DNA of 64,000 bases from JAMLJG01 sp035327585 (GTDB lineage Bacteria > Verrucomicrobiota > Kiritimatiellia > CAIVKH01), in NCBI GenBank assembly GCA_035327585.1, contig DAOLDD010000017.1, positions 1 to 64,000 of the forward strand, written 5' to 3'. The notes below the pieces were generated by a model, which was not told where the DNA came from, did no database searches, and saw nothing but the letters and a program-made list of their open reading frames with translations. Position 1 is the first letter of the stretch; every line of letters begins with the position of its first letter. The position numbers and the translations under genes are program-made. Positions 41,420-50,028 of this stretch are shown here, piece after piece.

Positions 41420-41609
41420 CGTGTCCGAACCGGGCGGAACCAGAATCAGGTCTACGAAATACTACGATTGGCGTGCCCTTTTCGGGGGTGGGCGGTCCGC
41501 GCATAGATACAGAAATGGCTGATGCGATAGGTTGGGCCGCGGAGGTGTACAAAGGGTATTTGCTGCATAAGGGGACGGGAGGGGCTGCGTTTCTGATCCT
41601 TATCAAGTC
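41420..41609. other. Right edge of the accessory island
   Basis: 190 bp of mixed composition between the zinc-ribbon gene and the end of the aminopeptidase gene. I see no gene, terminator or repeat matching the left edge. Confidence 0.4.
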
Positions 41610-42683
41610 CTACCACAAGGTGTACGCATTGTCCTTCAGGATGGTCTCCCGGGTGGCGTCGGGGTAGGTGAGGTCGAGTTGGCGGATGCCGATGGGGCAG
41701 CCGCGGGCGTAGACGATGTCGTGGTGGACGACGTGGGCGGGGTCGGTGAAGGCGTCGGGGCCGACCGTGCCGCCGAGGTGCTCGCTGCGTCCGTAGGCCC
41801 AATGGAAGCCGGCCTTCTCGTCCTCCAGCACGCTGCCCATCACGACGGCGGCCTCATTGCAGCCCAGGCCCAGTTCGGCCACGTTGCGGCGGGCGGGGTC
41901 GACGTCAAAGTGCGCGCGCAACTTGTCGGCGTACGCGCCACCGCGGATATCGGTGACGCGGTTGCCCTCGATCGTGAGGACCGCCTGATCGCCCTGCCAG
42001 GCGACGGGAATTTCACCCGCGGTCCGGCTCGGCGTGTTCAGGCGCTCACCTTCGTAGGGCACGATGAACGCCTCGCCGCTGGGCAGGTTGATGAGGCGGA
42101 AGCCCTTCTTGTCGCGCGTACAGACGCCGTCGTCCGCGTGTCCGTTACGGTAGCGCAGGTCGAAGTGACAGGTGTGTCCGGTGTCGAAGGTGATGTCCGC
42201 ACCCTCCGCGCGGTCGAGGCGCTCGGCGAGAAGCTGGGCGCGACGCGCGACTTCGCGGTAGTCGGCGGCGAGGGCGGAGCGCTCCATGCGACGGAGTACG
42301 CCGGGCATGCTGGCGACGCGCAGGTCCGGACGCGCCTTGACGTGGGCGGAAAGGGGCGCGGTGGCGGAGTGCCGCGTCATCGCGACCACGAGCGTCGCCT
42401 TTGCAATCGCGTCGGCCACGAGGATGCGCGCGCCGCCCATCGTGCCTTCCAATGGCAGGTCCGCATTGTTTCCGCTGCTGGCGGGGAAGGTGAGCAGGGG
42501 CAGCGGGGCCGCGCCCACGGACGCGAAGGCGGTGCGCCATTCCTCCGCCATGCGCCGGCGCTCCGCCCAGTCGGCGTTGTCTTCCACCCCTGCGCGCGGC
42601 AGGTCCGTCAGGACCAGCACGGATTCCCCGGGCGCGGGATCAAACACGTCGCGGAGCAGGCGGTTCAGCTCAAAAGTCGGCAT
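41610..42683 (-). CDS. M29-family aminopeptidase (AmpS/thermophilic type)
   Basis: Cytosolic two-metal exopeptidase family. 357 residues from ATG 42683; earlier in-frame starts would cross the promoter of the next gene. Family-like stretches: ILVADAIAKATLVVAMTRHS, FRLINLPSGEAFIVPYEG, ADKLRAHF, NVAELGLGCNEAA, VLEDEKAGFHWAYGRSEHLGG and VVHHDIVYARG, which hold the Glu and His metal ligands typical of this group. It is divergent from the zinc-ribbon gene before rnpB. Substrate range cannot be inferred. Confidence 0.82.
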   Translation of the reverse strand: MPTFELNRLLRDVFDPAPGESVLVLTDLPRAGVEDNADWAERRRMAEEWRTAFASVGAAPLPLLTFPASSGNNADLPLEGTMGGARILVADAIAKATLVVAMTRHSATAPLSAHVKARPDLRVASMPGVLRRMERSALAADYREVARRAQLLAERLDRAEGADITFDTGHTCHFDLRYRNGHADDGVCTRDKKGFRLINLPSGEAFIVPYEGERLNTPSRTAGEIPVAWQGDQAVLTIEGNRVTDIRGGAYADKLRAHFDVDPARRNVAELGLGCNEAAVVMGSVLEDEKAGFHWAYGRSEHLGGTVGPDAFTDPAHVVHHDIVYARGCPIGIRQLDLTYPDATRETILKDNAYTLW

Positions 42684-42777
42684 GGTTTCACTCCCCGGCG
42701 TCGCTGAATCGCGGCGCGTTATTTGACTATAGGGGATGTCGCCGGACCGGCGCACGATGTTTCCACCGGGGCGACCG

Positions 42778-42806
42778 TTGACTTTGCGGGGCGGCGTCCG
42801 TATGGT
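42778..42806 (+). promoter_or_regulatory. Promoter of the zinc-ribbon/rnpB unit
   Basis: TTGACT (42778-42783), 17-bp spacer, TATGGT (42801-42806). The -10 overlaps the in-frame ATG at 42802, which argues for the TTG at 42835 as the true start of the next gene. Confidence 0.6.
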
Positions 42807-42834
42807 CGCCGTTTTAGCGCAGGAGACGCATACC

Positions 42835-43536
42835 TTGACCACCATTGAAAAGCTGCTCGTGTTGCAGGACCGGGATCGCAGGATTAAACAGGCGCTGAAG
42901 GATACGGAAGATATCCCGGCCCGCAAGAAGCTGAACGAATCGACATTGAACGAGCACAAGGCCGCGCTACAGGCGGCTCAGGACCAGCTCAAGAACAACA
43001 GTGTGGCCATCAAAGGCGTGGAGCTGGAGATCGAGACCCAGCGGCAACGAATCGGAAAGTTGCGCGTGCAGCAGAACACCGTGCGCTCAAACGACGAGTA
43101 TCGCGCGATTGAGCGTGAGATCGCCGGAGTCGAGAAACAGATTCGCGACGAGGAGGACAAGGAGATTGTCCTCATGGAGGAGGCGGAGGGGCTGCGCGCC
43201 AACGCGGCGCTGATGGAGCAGCGGCTGAAGCAGGAGGAGAAGGTGGTGCAGGCCGACGCGCAGGGTCTCGACCAGCGGCTCTCCGGCATCCGCGAGGACA
43301 TCGACCGCCTCAAGGCGGAGCGGGCGACCCTCGCGCAGGATATCGATGTGGATTGGCTGGCGCGCTACGACCGTATTTTTAAGCACACCGGCGATTTCGC
43401 GCTCGTGCCCGTGGAGTTCGGCTCGTGCGGCGGCTGTCACATGAAGCTGCCCCCGCAACTGACGCAGGACGCCAAGCGAAACGAAACGATGACCACCTGC
43501 TCATTCTGCGGTCGTCTCTTGTACTGGCGCGCCTGA
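42835..43536 (+). CDS. Coiled-coil protein with C4-type zinc ribbon (CdsZ/zf-RING_7 family)
   Basis: 233 residues. A long coiled coil (about 1-175; e.g. VELEIETQRQRIGKLRVQQ, IAGVEKQIRDEEDKEIVLM) is followed by the zinc ribbon FGSCGGCHMKLPPQ and TCSFCGRLLYWRA. The start is TTG: GGAG lies 9 nt upstream, and the only nearby ATG is inside the -10 element. The family is broadly conserved and lies beside rnpB in several phyla, as it does here (18 nt before the RNA). Confidence 0.88.
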   Translation: MTTIEKLLVLQDRDRRIKQALKDTEDIPARKKLNESTLNEHKAALQAAQDQLKNNSVAIKGVELEIETQRQRIGKLRVQQNTVRSNDEYRAIEREIAGVEKQIRDEEDKEIVLMEEAEGLRANAALMEQRLKQEEKVVQADAQGLDQRLSGIREDIDRLKAERATLAQDIDVDWLARYDRIFKHTGDFALVPVEFGSCGGCHMKLPPQLTQDAKRNETMTTCSFCGRLLYWRA

Positions 43537-43555
43537 TTGGGGTAGGTTCCCCCTT

Positions 43556-43969
43556 GGAGCTGCAAGGTGCCCGGTCGCTCTCCCGGTCTTCGGACGCGGG
43601 AGGGAGGAAAGTCCGGACTCCACAGGGCAGGGTGTCCCGGCCGGTGACGGTCGGGAGCGGCGTGGTCAAACCGCGCTGACGGAAAGTGCCACAGAAAACA
43701 AACCGTCCTGATCCCGTCGCAAGGCGGGTGTCGGGATAAGGGTGAAAAGGTGGTGTAAGAGACCACCGTCCCGCGTCGGAAGGCGCGGGGCAAGGCAAAC
43801 CCCGCCCGGAGCAAGATCGAATAAGAGGCCGGAGGCGGCCCGTCTCCTCCCGCGCAAGCGGTGGACCGGGGGTTTCGGCCCACGGACGGCCTCGGGTTGA
43901 TCGCATAGATAAATGACCGGCCCCGCGAAAGCGGGGAACAGGATCCGGCTTACCGCGCCTTGCAGCTCC
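43556..43969 (+). ncRNA. rnpB: RNase P RNA (bacterial type A)
   Basis: Catalytic RNA that trims tRNA 5' ends. The ends pair as helix P1 (GGAGCTGCAAGGTGC with GCGCCTTGCAGCTCC). Universal elements are in order: GAGGAAAGTCCGGACTCCAC with the following AGGGCAG, GTGCCACAGAAAACAAACCG, AAGGGTGAAAAGGTGG, and near the 3' end GAACAGGATCCGGCTTAC. Length about 414 nt. Boundaries are set by P1 pairing and may be off by a few bases. It lies directly after the zinc-ribbon gene and is probably processed from the same transcript or has a promoter inside that gene. Confidence 0.97.
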
Positions 43970-44066
43970 ACTGATGTTGCGGATGGATTTGGGTGCTGAT
44001 GAAAAGCGAGACATACACTCTGCACGGGCATGGGAACGGGAGTCCGGGCGGCCGGAATGCTGACGC

Positions 44067-44972
44067 GTGAGGGCGACGTTTTCCACGATCGCGGCGGTGA
44101 CGACGGCACTGCTGCTTGCGGGCGCCGCACTGCTGGCGCTGTTCTTCGCGCGAATATGGATACGCCTGCCGCTGGACCCGCAGACGGTGCAGCAGCCCGC
44201 CCTCGCGCTGTCCGAACCGGCGCCGGCGCCGGACGCCGAGTCCTGGCAGGTGGTGCGCCTGTCCACACGCCCCCCGCAGGCATCGGGTCCACTGGACGAA
44301 CGATTCCGCCTCGCGGGCACCTTCTTCCTCTATGGCGACGAGTCTCCGGAGGGCGAGGCATCGGCCCGCCGTCGCGCAATTCTTGACGATCTTGCCGCCA
44401 AGCAGCAGATGCTGGTCCAGGAGGAGCAGGAAATCGACGGCTACGTCATCACGCGTATTGAATCGGATCGGATGCTGTTGCGGCGCGACGGGACGGACTA
44501 CGAGATCAAGTTGAGTTTCAGCGCGCTGGCCGGCGCCGCCACCGCCAAATCGGCCGACGCGAACGAGACTCCGGTGTCGATGGAGGATATGCCGGCGTTG
44601 GAGAGCAGCCGCTTCGGCAAACGCGTGGGCGAGAATCGCTGGGTGATGCGCCGCGAGGAACTCCTCCGCTACTACGCCGAATTGCTCGACGATCCGGAAC
44701 GCATCGCGAATGTATACGCGTCCATGAAACCGGCGTACGAGGGCAATGACATCACCGGCTACAACGTGGACATCGAAGGCGAGGCGGAATTTTTCAAGGC
44801 GATTGGCCTCCAGGAGGGCGATGTGGTGCGCCGCGTCAACTCGATGCGGATGGTGAGCCAGCGTCGGGCGGAATATTTCATTTCGGAGTTTATGAAGGAC
44901 CGCGTCAGCGCGCTGGTCTTCGATGTCGAGCGCGGTGAAAAGGAAGAGAAGCTGATCTACCTCATTCGCTGA
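44067..44972 (+). CDS. GspC-like inner-membrane PDZ protein
   Basis: 301 residues from a GTG start. One N-terminal membrane helix (about 9-30, VTTALLLAGAALLALFFARIW), a Pro/Ala linker, a small beta region (FRLAGTFFLYG to MLLRRDGTDYEIKL) like the GspC homology region, and a C-terminal PDZ-like module (ITGYNVDIEGEAEFFKAIGLQEGDVV... ending KLIYLIR; each part seen separately). This layout fits the type II secretion assembly protein GspC, but no other gsp gene is next to it. It ends inside rnr on the opposite strand (16-nt overlap of convergent ends). Confidence 0.62.
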   Translation: MRATFSTIAAVTTALLLAGAALLALFFARIWIRLPLDPQTVQQPALALSEPAPAPDAESWQVVRLSTRPPQASGPLDERFRLAGTFFLYGDESPEGEASARRRAILDDLAAKQQMLVQEEQEIDGYVITRIESDRMLLRRDGTDYEIKLSFSALAGAATAKSADANETPVSMEDMPALESSRFGKRVGENRWVMRREELLRYYAELLDDPERIANVYASMKPAYEGNDITGYNVDIEGEAEFFKAIGLQEGDVVRRVNSMRMVSQRRAEYFISEFMKDRVSALVFDVERGEKEEKLIYLIR

Positions 44973-47140
44973 TGCCGCGGTTTCCGCCGCGATGCTGGCG
45001 CAGGCGACTCAATGCCCGCCAGGCGAAAGTCCATCCGGCGGCGCGGAATGTCGACCTGCATCACCTCCACCTGCACGACATCACCGATCCGGTATTGTCG
45101 CCGGCTGTGCAGTCCGCGCACGAGGCCTTGATCCACGCGAATGTCGAAGTGGTCGTCCCCGAGGCCGTGAATCGGGACCAGCCCGCGCTGCAGGGAATCG
45201 TGCAGTTCGACGAGTATGCCGCGCGGCAGCATCCCGGTGATGAGCGCGGTGTGCGGCCCGATTTCACCGGCTTCGAGCTGCGCGGCATAATACGTGAGGC
45301 ACTTCAGGCGCAGGCTTTCCTGCTCGGCTTCCGCTGCGTTCCGCTCGGTCTCACAGCAATGCCCGGCGAGTCGGCGCACGTCCTCGTGCCGGTACGGCGC
45401 GCGACGTCCTTCCTCCAACGCCTTGAGCAGGCGATGTACGATCAGGTCCGGGTAGCGGCGAATGGGGGAGGTGAAGTGGGTGTAGCGGGGAAAACCCAGG
45501 CCAAAGTGTTCCGCGAGCCGGTCGGAGTAGAGCGCGCGTTTGAGGTTGCGCAGGATCGCAAGGTTGACGCTGTACTCCCGAGGCGTTCCCGCCACTTGCG
45601 CGCAAACCTGGTTGATTTCCATTTTGTTGCGTACCGGCCGGTGAATGCCAAGTTGATCCAGCGCGGCGGCCATCGCCTCCCACTGGTCGGGCGCGGGTTC
45701 CTCGTGAATGCGATAGAGCGCGGGGCCCCGGTGCGCGGCGATCCGCTCGGCCACGGCGATGTTGGCGAGCAGCATGAATTCCTCGATGAGGTGATACGCC
45801 TCCGGCGCGCCGCGATGTTTGATTTCCACCGCATCGCCGACTTCGTTGAGAATGCACTTCACCTCGGGCATGGAGAGATCCAGCGCACCGCCGGACAACC
45901 GTCGTTTGCGGAGGTTCCGGGCGAGGTCCCACATCTGGCGCAGCGTTTCGTGCAGGTCGGGCGGAATTTCGGTTGCCGTCGGTGCATCGAAATGGCGCTG
46001 TACCTGGTCGTAATCAAGACGGGCCTTCGAGTGGATCACCGCGGGCGCGACACGGTGGCGAAGTACGCGGCCTTCGGGATCAAGCGTGATCCAGGCCGAG
46101 TAGGTCAGCCGGTCCACATTCGGGCGCAGGCTGCACACATCGGCGGTCAGATACTTCGGCAGCATCGGGATGAAACTGCCGGTGAGATAGACGCTGTTCC
46201 CACGTCGGGCCGCTTCGCGGTCAATGGGAGATCCGATGTGGACGAAATGGGAAACATCCGCGATGTGGACGCCGAGTTCCCAGCCTTCCGGCACAGCCAC
46301 GAGGGAAACGGCATCGTCAAAGTCACGTGCGTCCGCTGGATCGATGGTGAGCGTCAGCAGCGCGCGGCAATCCTCGCGGCCGGCGAGGTCGGCGTCGGAC
46401 AATTCGGGGCTGCGTGTGCGGGCGTGAGTCTCGACGTCATCCTCGAAGGTTTCGACCAGTTGGTGATTGCGAAGCAGGATACGCGTCGCGAGGCCGGGCT
46501 GGTCCGCTGTGCCGAGGTCTTCGATCACCGTGCCCCGCAAGGACTGGCCCGCGCCGCTCCAGGGTTCGAGTTCAACCACCACGTGGTGCTGTTCCGTCAA
46601 CGAGATGCCCCCGGCGGTATCGCTGACCTGTATATTCTCCTGGACGCGCGGGTGATCGGGAACGACGTACCAGTAGTAGCGATTTCGCAGCAGCAGCCCG
46701 GCGATGCGACCGTTCGGGCGCTCGACCACGCGGACGACGCGGGCCTCCGCGCGTTCCTGCGATTCGCCGCGCCGGTCGCGTCGTCGCGTTATGAGTTCGA
46801 GCAGTACACGGTCCCCGTGAAGTGCGCCGCCAAGTCCGGCGCGTCCGACGAAAAATTCCCGGGGCTCGCCTTCGGTGGCGGTCGCGATGGCGCCGCCGGC
46901 GGGCAGGACGCTGAGGCGCGCGGCGATGAAGCGATCCGCCGAGGGCAGCGCCCAGCGGTTCTTGCGGAGGCAGACCAGCCGGCCCTGTGCTTCGGCGCGG
47001 CGCAGCAAGGCGCGCAGGGCGGCGCGTTCCCGCGTTTTGACATGCAGCGCGGCGGCCAGTTCGTGGTGTTTCAGCGGCTGGTAATCAGGCCGGGCGAGCA
47101 GGGCAAATAAGCGGCTTTCAAGGCTTGCCCCGTGCGTCAT
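44957..47140 (-). CDS. rnr: Ribonuclease R
   Basis: Processive 3'-5' exoribonuclease for structured RNA. 727 residues: N-terminal winged-helix region (ALLARPDYQPLKHHELAAAL), cold-shock OB domains, RNB catalytic domain with TIDPADARDFDDAVSL (metal Asp cluster) and GNSVYLTGSFIPMLP, the RPNVDRLTYSAW and FPRYTHFTSPIRRYPDLIVHR motifs, and a C-terminal S1 domain (GLVPIHGLGDDHFDI). The basic tail is short. A TTGGCT-N16-TATAGT promoter at 47149-47176 would start transcription only a few bases before the ATG, and no Shine-Dalgarno is seen, so the mRNA may be nearly leaderless. Confidence 0.95.
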   Translation of the reverse strand: MTHGASLESRLFALLARPDYQPLKHHELAAALHVKTRERAALRALLRRAEAQGRLVCLRKNRWALPSADRFIAARLSVLPAGGAIATATEGEPREFFVGRAGLGGALHGDRVLLELITRRRDRRGESQERAEARVVRVVERPNGRIAGLLLRNRYYWYVVPDHPRVQENIQVSDTAGGISLTEQHHVVVELEPWSGAGQSLRGTVIEDLGTADQPGLATRILLRNHQLVETFEDDVETHARTRSPELSDADLAGREDCRALLTLTIDPADARDFDDAVSLVAVPEGWELGVHIADVSHFVHIGSPIDREAARRGNSVYLTGSFIPMLPKYLTADVCSLRPNVDRLTYSAWITLDPEGRVLRHRVAPAVIHSKARLDYDQVQRHFDAPTATEIPPDLHETLRQMWDLARNLRKRRLSGGALDLSMPEVKCILNEVGDAVEIKHRGAPEAYHLIEEFMLLANIAVAERIAAHRGPALYRIHEEPAPDQWEAMAAALDQLGIHRPVRNKMEINQVCAQVAGTPREYSVNLAILRNLKRALYSDRLAEHFGLGFPRYTHFTSPIRRYPDLIVHRLLKALEEGRRAPYRHEDVRRLAGHCCETERNAAEAEQESLRLKCLTYYAAQLEAGEIGPHTALITGMLPRGILVELHDSLQRGLVPIHGLGDDHFDIRVDQGLVRGLHSRRQYRIGDVVQVEVMQVDIPRRRMDFRLAGIESPAPASRRKPRHQRMR

Positions 47141-47197
47141 GGAAATGGACTATACACCGGCAATGGGGTAAGCCAACGGCAAAGCCGAGGAGGCCGT

Positions 47198-48643
47198 GTG
47201 AAATTTGCGTATATCGCCAGTGAGATTACCCCGTATGCGTCGACCGGCGGACTCGCCGAAGTAGCCGGCGCGTTGCCCGAAGTCATCGCGCGCGCGGGCC
47301 ACCAGGTCATTCGCATCATGCCGTGCTACCGCATGGTGCTGGAGGGGCCGCGCACACTGTCTCCGACGGATATCCGGATCAGCGTGCCGGTTGGCCTGCG
47401 CCACTACACCGCGGACATTCTGTTCATCGAGGAGGGTGGGGTGACCACCTATTTCGTGAGGCGTGACGAATTTTTCGACCGCGCGCAGCTCTACAATCTC
47501 CCGGATCGCGACTACGAGGACAACTTTGAGCGCTTTGTCTTCTTCCAGAAGGTCGTCGTGGCGCTGCTCGACCGGCTGGCCTTCCAGGCTGACATCGTGC
47601 ACTGCAACGACTGGCAGACCGGCTTGGTGCCGTATTTCCTGGAATACGGCGTGCAGGCGCGGCGCCGGGGTCGGCGCGAGAAGGTTGTGTATACGCTGCA
47701 CAACGTGGCGTACCAGGGGATCTATCCCGACAGCGAATTTGCGCTCACGAACCTGCCGTTCAGCGCGTACAGCGTCGACACCTTCGAGTACTACGGGAAG
47801 ATCAGTTGCTTGAAGGCCGGGATCACCGGTGCGGATCTCGTTACGACGGTGAGCCCCGGGTATGCGCGCGAAATCCTGACGCCCGATGGCGGTTTCGGAC
47901 TCGACGGCTTGTTGCGCAGCGTGCAGGACCACCTCGTGGGGTTGTTAAACGGCATCGACACGGACATATGGGACCCGGCGCGCGATCCGCACCTCCCGGC
48001 GAACTACGATGCGCGCAACATGGGTGGGAAGAATCTTTGTCGCACGCACATCGCCGGTCGGATGAACGTCAAAATTGGGAAGGATACGTTGATCCTTGCG
48101 ATGGTTTCCCGCCTCGTCGATATGAAGGGGTTCGACATCCTCGCGGAGGCGATGGACCGGATCATGGAGGAGGACGTTGTCTTCGTTCTGCTCGGGTCCG
48201 GCCAGAAAACCTACGAGCAGATGGCTCGCGATTGGGCGACGAAATGGCCGGGCAGGGTGGGGGTACGCATCGGGTACAACGCCGCCCTCGCCCATGAAAT
48301 CCAGGCCGGTTCCGACATCATGTTCCTGCCGTCGAAATCCGAGCCGTGTGGACTCACGCAATTCTGCAGCCAGCGGTATGGCACCCTGCCCGTCGTTCAT
48401 GCCGTGGGTGGCCTTGCGGATTCCGTCGCGGACCCATCGGAAGGCGGTCCGGCCAGCGGGATCAAGTTTGACGACTACAGCGGGGATGCCTTGTTTGAGG
48501 CGACACAACGCGCCCTGGCGCTACTGCGAAATCCTGTCCGCAAGCAGGCCGTCCTGAGACACATGATGAACCTCGACGTCTCTTGGGGCCAGGCCGCGAA
48601 GCGCTATCTGGCGCTCTATGAAAAACTCGTCAATCGCGGCTGA
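47198..48643 (+). CDS. glgA: Glycogen synthase (GT5) with Lys15 replaced by Ser
   Basis: Elongates alpha-1,4-glucan from ADP-glucose. 481 residues from GTG 47198 with GAGGAGG upstream. GT5 marks are present: IVHCNDWQTGLVPYFLEY, YTLHNVAYQG, TTVSPGYAREI, LNGIDTDIWDPARDP, ILAMVSRLVDMKGFDIL, and PSKSEPCGLTQFCSQRYGTLPVVHAVGGLADSV split across the nucleotide site. The N-terminal KTGGL motif, whose Lys15 binds ADP-glucose in E. coli GlgA, reads YASTGGLAEV: Ser15 instead of Lys. Either activity or the sugar donor may differ. Otherwise the gene is intact. Confidence 0.9.
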   Translation: MKFAYIASEITPYASTGGLAEVAGALPEVIARAGHQVIRIMPCYRMVLEGPRTLSPTDIRISVPVGLRHYTADILFIEEGGVTTYFVRRDEFFDRAQLYNLPDRDYEDNFERFVFFQKVVVALLDRLAFQADIVHCNDWQTGLVPYFLEYGVQARRRGRREKVVYTLHNVAYQGIYPDSEFALTNLPFSAYSVDTFEYYGKISCLKAGITGADLVTTVSPGYAREILTPDGGFGLDGLLRSVQDHLVGLLNGIDTDIWDPARDPHLPANYDARNMGGKNLCRTHIAGRMNVKIGKDTLILAMVSRLVDMKGFDILAEAMDRIMEEDVVFVLLGSGQKTYEQMARDWATKWPGRVGVRIGYNAALAHEIQAGSDIMFLPSKSEPCGLTQFCSQRYGTLPVVHAVGGLADSVADPSEGGPASGIKFDDYSGDALFEATQRALALLRNPVRKQAVLRHMMNLDVSWGQAAKRYLALYEKLVNRG

Positions 48644-48924
48644 ATTCTTCGGCTGTAGCCCTGTGCGCCGTCTGCGGTGCGATCCCTGAACGCACGTTCG
48701 CACCCTCGACCTCCGCGCCAAAGCCGCGAAGTTATGATAGTGCCGCCTTCGCCGCGCGGTTTCATCGCACCCCAAGACCTAGCGGTCCCGCGCATCCATA
48801 TATAGACATAATATGTATTATGCGACGTTATTGGGATGCCGTGAAAAGCCTTCAATCTTCAACGAATCCGGATAGCCGCGCGCTCAGGCGCGATCTCATT
48901 GGGACGCTGCGTCAAATCGCTGTT
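48644..48924. other. Convergent intergenic region with an AT-rich palindrome
   Basis: About 280 bp between glgA and lepB ends. No gene. CATAATA-TG-TATTATG (48807-48822) is a perfect 7-bp inverted repeat inside a short AT-rich patch; no T-tract or GC stem makes it a standard terminator. Confidence 0.5.
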
Positions 48925-50028
48925 TCAGCGGACCCAGCCCCAGCGGTTGCCGAGCGGCCAGTAGACCATGAAGGCCGGGCCGACGATGTTCTTGCGTTCG
49001 ACACCGCCGAAGTAGCGACCGTCCAGACTGGACATCGTGTTGTCGCCCAAGGGCAGATATTTGGTCTCAGACAAATGCAGTTCCTGTCCGGGGCGGCCGA
49101 GCGCCGTCCGAATGGCGTCGCCGGTGTACGGCAACTGGTACCCGTTGTAGCCCAGACTCCGATCCTGCAACCGCGCGAACGGCATCGGCTCCCGGATGGG
49201 CTCGCCGTTGGCCAGCAGGAACGGCGGAACCAGTTCGATTCGTTCCCCCGGCATACCAGCCATGCGCTTGATGTAAAAGGCGTCCGTCCGTATCCGCGGA
49301 TAGTCGATGCCGTCGGTGCTGAAGACAAAAATATCCCCGCGCTCCGGACGGTTGAAATTGTACCGCACCTTGTTCACGAAAATGTGGTCGCCGAGGCGAA
49401 CCCGGCCGGAAGCGAGCAACTGGCCCTTCTTCACGCGCGTATAGCCGGGCTGGACCACGAGCTTCATGTTGCGCGGCATTTCGTGCGGAACACCGCCGAC
49501 ATAAAACCGTATCAGTTCCTCCGATTCCTCATAACGCGAATCGACCAGGCCGTCCACCTCGGCTCGCACCTCCCGATAGCGTTCGCCAAAGAGCGCCAGG
49601 GGCACCAGGTTGAGGGGAAAATAGTCGTACCACTGGCGGCCCAGTTGCGGCTGGACCGTGATCCCGTACAACGTCGGCTGCATGGAGCCCGTGGGGATCT
49701 TGAACGGCTGGATGAAATAGGTTCGGAACGCCATGGCGACCACAACCGCCACGACGAGAATCTCCAGGTTCTCCCGCACCCGCGGGTGACTGCGGTGCGG
49801 CGCGAACTGGTCCATGACGGCAGCGAGACGCTCCGCAGCGGCGTCGATATCGGCGGGCACCCCACCCTTGCGCGCGGCGCGGAGCGCGTCCTCCGCCGCC
49901 TGCATCGCCGCGAGGTCGTCCTCCGGGGCAATATCCTCGCGCATGTGCCGCAGGTGTCGCGCCTCATGCAGGATGTGGCGCACCATTTTGCGCCGTCTAC
50001 GCCGTTCAAGCCACTGCATCATGATCAT
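48925..50028 (-). CDS. lepB: Signal peptidase I
   Basis: Membrane serine-lysine protease removing Sec signal peptides. 367 residues: a long charged cytosolic N-terminus (1-85), one membrane helix (about 88-103), the catalytic Ser115 in KIPTGSMQPTL, a large insertion, the general-base Lys254 in FYIKRMAGMPGERIEL, and the C-terminal YLPLGDNTMSSLDGRYFG. One membrane helix at the Ser side and the extended N-terminus differ from E. coli LepB. ATGA overlap with lepA upstream; lepA-lepB order is a classical operon. Confidence 0.94.
   Translation of the reverse strand: MIMMQWLERRRRRKMVRHILHEARHLRHMREDIAPEDDLAAMQAAEDALRAARKGGVPADIDAAAERLAAVMDQFAPHRSHPRVRENLEILVVAVVVAMAFRTYFIQPFKIPTGSMQPTLYGITVQPQLGRQWYDYFPLNLVPLALFGERYREVRAEVDGLVDSRYEESEELIRFYVGGVPHEMPRNMKLVVQPGYTRVKKGQLLASGRVRLGDHIFVNKVRYNFNRPERGDIFVFSTDGIDYPRIRTDAFYIKRMAGMPGERIELVPPFLLANGEPIREPMPFARLQDRSLGYNGYQLPYTGDAIRTALGRPGQELHLSETKYLPLGDNTMSSLDGRYFGGVERKNIVGPAFMVYWPLGNRWGWVR

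Noticed and set aside
41420..41609. Insertion sequence remnant at the island edge
   Set aside because: No terminal inverted repeats, target duplication or transposase fragment could be seen.
42802..42834. ATG at 42802 as start of the zinc-ribbon gene
   Set aside because: The ATG lies within the -10 element of the only good promoter; the TTG at 42835 has a better ribosome site.
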